From positions 1-6,242 of the forward strand of contig CAMOFS010000108.1 of the NCBI GenBank assembly GCA_946613735.1: a DNA stretch of 6,242 nucleotides. The letters run 5' to 3'. This DNA comes from an uncultured Lachnospiraceae bacterium (GTDB taxonomy: Bacteria; Bacillota_A; Clostridia; Lachnospirales; Lachnospiraceae). Shown piece by piece: positions 5,421 to 6,242 of the stretch (the first letter of the stretch is position 1; each line of letters begins with the position of its first letter). The notes under the pieces were generated by a model that was not told the DNA's origin, made no database searches, and worked only from the letters and a program-made list of their open reading frames with translations. Made by a program: the position numbers and the translations under genes.

Positions 5421-6224
5421 ATGACAAAGCCAGTCTTTAAGATCGTTACCGGATTGTTGTTTTTTTCCATGATTTTGGGAGGCTGCAAAGCAGCGAAAGT
5501 GAGTGAAAATAGTTCAGAAAGCTCTTCTGCAGAGACTTCTGCTGCTGAGCCTGCGGAAAGCACAGGCCCGGATGAAAAAGAAGCTGTTACGGAGGAAAGC
5601 CCTGAAAGTGATGCATTTTACATTTCTCCCATTACGGATGAGATATTTGCCCGGATAGAGGGAAAATCATTCAAGGAAGACTGCACCCTGCCAAGGGAAG
5701 ACCTGCGATACCTACATGTTTTGCACAAGGACTTGGAGGGAAATGAGCATGAAGGGGAGATGATAGTAAACAAGCACATCGCAGAGGATGTTTTGGATAT
5801 TCTAAAGCAACTTTATGAAGCGGATTATCCAATTGAAAAGATCCGCCTGGTAGATGAGTATGATGCGGATGATGAGACATCCATGGAAGACAACAACTCA
5901 TCCGCCTTCAATTTTAGGTTTATTTCTCATACAACAAGAGTCTCAAAGCACGGCCTGGGGTTGGCAGTGGATATCAATACCCTTTACAATCCCTATACAA
6001 AAGTCGTGGACGGAGAAAGGATCATAGAACCCATCACTGGAGAACCGTACCTTGATCGTGATGCAGACTTCCCTTATAAAATCGATGAAGACGATCTGTG
6101 TTACAAGCTCTTTACGGAAAAAGGATTTGAATGGGGAGGCGCCTGGGAAGATCGAAAGGATTATCAGCACTTTGAGATTCCGGACGAAAAAATAGCAGAA
6201 TGGTACCCGGGAAATGTAGAATAG
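5421..6224 (+). CDS. M15-family peptidoglycan metallopeptidase lipoprotein, 267 aa
   Basis: Predicted zinc peptidase anchored on the outer face of the cytoplasmic membrane, cleaving peptidoglycan stem peptides. The signal peptide (1-21) ends in a lipobox, LGGC, with Cys22 as the lipidated residue. A Ser/Glu/Ala-rich acidic linker (about 23-65) reaches into the wall, and the catalytic domain fills 66-267. Zinc-site motifs are complete: SKHGLGLAVDIN gives His177 and Asp184 (HxxxxxxD), and WGGAWEDRKDYQHFE gives His250 as third ligand with Asp247 as likely catalytic acid/base. Arg166 in FNFR matches the conserved arginine upstream of the first His. The WGG-W-D-x-x-HFE ending resembles M15C enzymes (CwlK-like L-Ala-D-Glu endopeptidases, phage endolysins), while VanY-type D,D-carboxypeptidases share the fold, so the cleaved bond is uncertain. 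The start is set by AAAGGAGG (5406-5413), 7 nt before the ATG. The 164-bp upstream gap holds hairpin copy 2. Promoter signals are weak: TTTACA at 5335 lacks a good -10, and TATTAT at 5380 lacks a -35. Confidence 0.9.
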   Translation: MTKPVFKIVTGLLFFSMILGGCKAAKVSENSSESSSAETSAAEPAESTGPDEKEAVTEESPESDAFYISPITDEIFARIEGKSFKEDCTLPREDLRYLHVLHKDLEGNEHEGEMIVNKHIAEDVLDILKQLYEADYPIEKIRLVDEYDADDETSMEDNNSSAFNFRFISHTTRVSKHGLGLAVDINTLYNPYTKVVDGERIIEPITGEPYLDRDADFPYKIDEDDLCYKLFTEKGFEWGGAWEDRKDYQHFEIPDEKIAEWYPGNVE

Positions 6225-6240
6225 TTATTTTTTTCTACAT
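6214..6240. repeat. Inverted repeat at the end of the peptidase gene
   Basis: ATGTAGAA (6214-6221) and TTCTACAT (6233-6240) form a perfect 8-bp inverted repeat around an 11-nt T-rich loop. The left arm includes the final Val-Glu codons of the peptidase gene. A/T-rich, with its T-run in the loop rather than after the stem, and cut off by the window end, so calling it a terminator would be premature. Confidence 0.35.
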
Positions 6241-6242
6241 AT

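Overview
The window looks like part of a Bacillota (Firmicutes) chromosome, most likely a motile Lachnospiraceae/Clostridia-type anaerobe. The reasons are strong AGGAGG-type ribosome binding sites, A/T-rich promoters with 17-bp spacing, a GPH-family sugar symporter, a long-stalked chemoreceptor without a C-terminal NWETF-type pentapeptide, and a Gram-positive style peptidoglycan lipoprotein. The taxonomic call is inference; no marker gene is present.

Layout. A GPH (MelB-like) glycoside:cation symporter is on the minus strand (34-1500). After a 185-bp divergent intergenic region come three genes on the plus strand: a Cache-type methyl-accepting chemotaxis protein (1686-3761), an ALDH3-like aldehyde dehydrogenase (3844-5256) and an M15-family peptidoglycan peptidase lipoprotein (5421-6224). 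There are no RNA genes, CRISPR arrays, insertion sequences or broken genes. Every stretch over 300 bp is coding.

The regulatory DNA is the most interesting part. (1) The symporter and chemoreceptor are fired by back-to-back promoters that are mirror images: 15-bp inverted arms (14/15 identical) cover both -10 regions and both -35s sit 17 bp upstream. This points to joint control of uptake and chemotaxis, possibly toward the same carbohydrate. (2) The aldehyde dehydrogenase start lies only 16 bp beyond the T-tract of a perfect 11-bp-stem terminator, so its mRNA apparently has to read through it. A consensus extended -10 (TGATATAAT) overlaps the upstream stop codon, which makes the leader a candidate attenuator or source of a short RNA. 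(3) Two copies of a small hairpin repeat, at 4-36 and 5299-5328, share a tandem G-A internal loop and show compensatory base changes in the stem. Copy 2 ends in a T-tract and probably terminates the aldehyde dehydrogenase transcript.

How the genes work together. Transporter and receptor form a plausible sense-and-import pair. The dehydrogenase could act on an aldehyde from metabolism of the imported compound, but nothing in the sequence proves this. The peptidase is separated by the hairpin repeat and is probably an independent cell-wall gene. I found no clearly undescribed multi-gene system; the novelty, if any, is in the regulatory architecture and the atypical aldehyde dehydrogenase active site.
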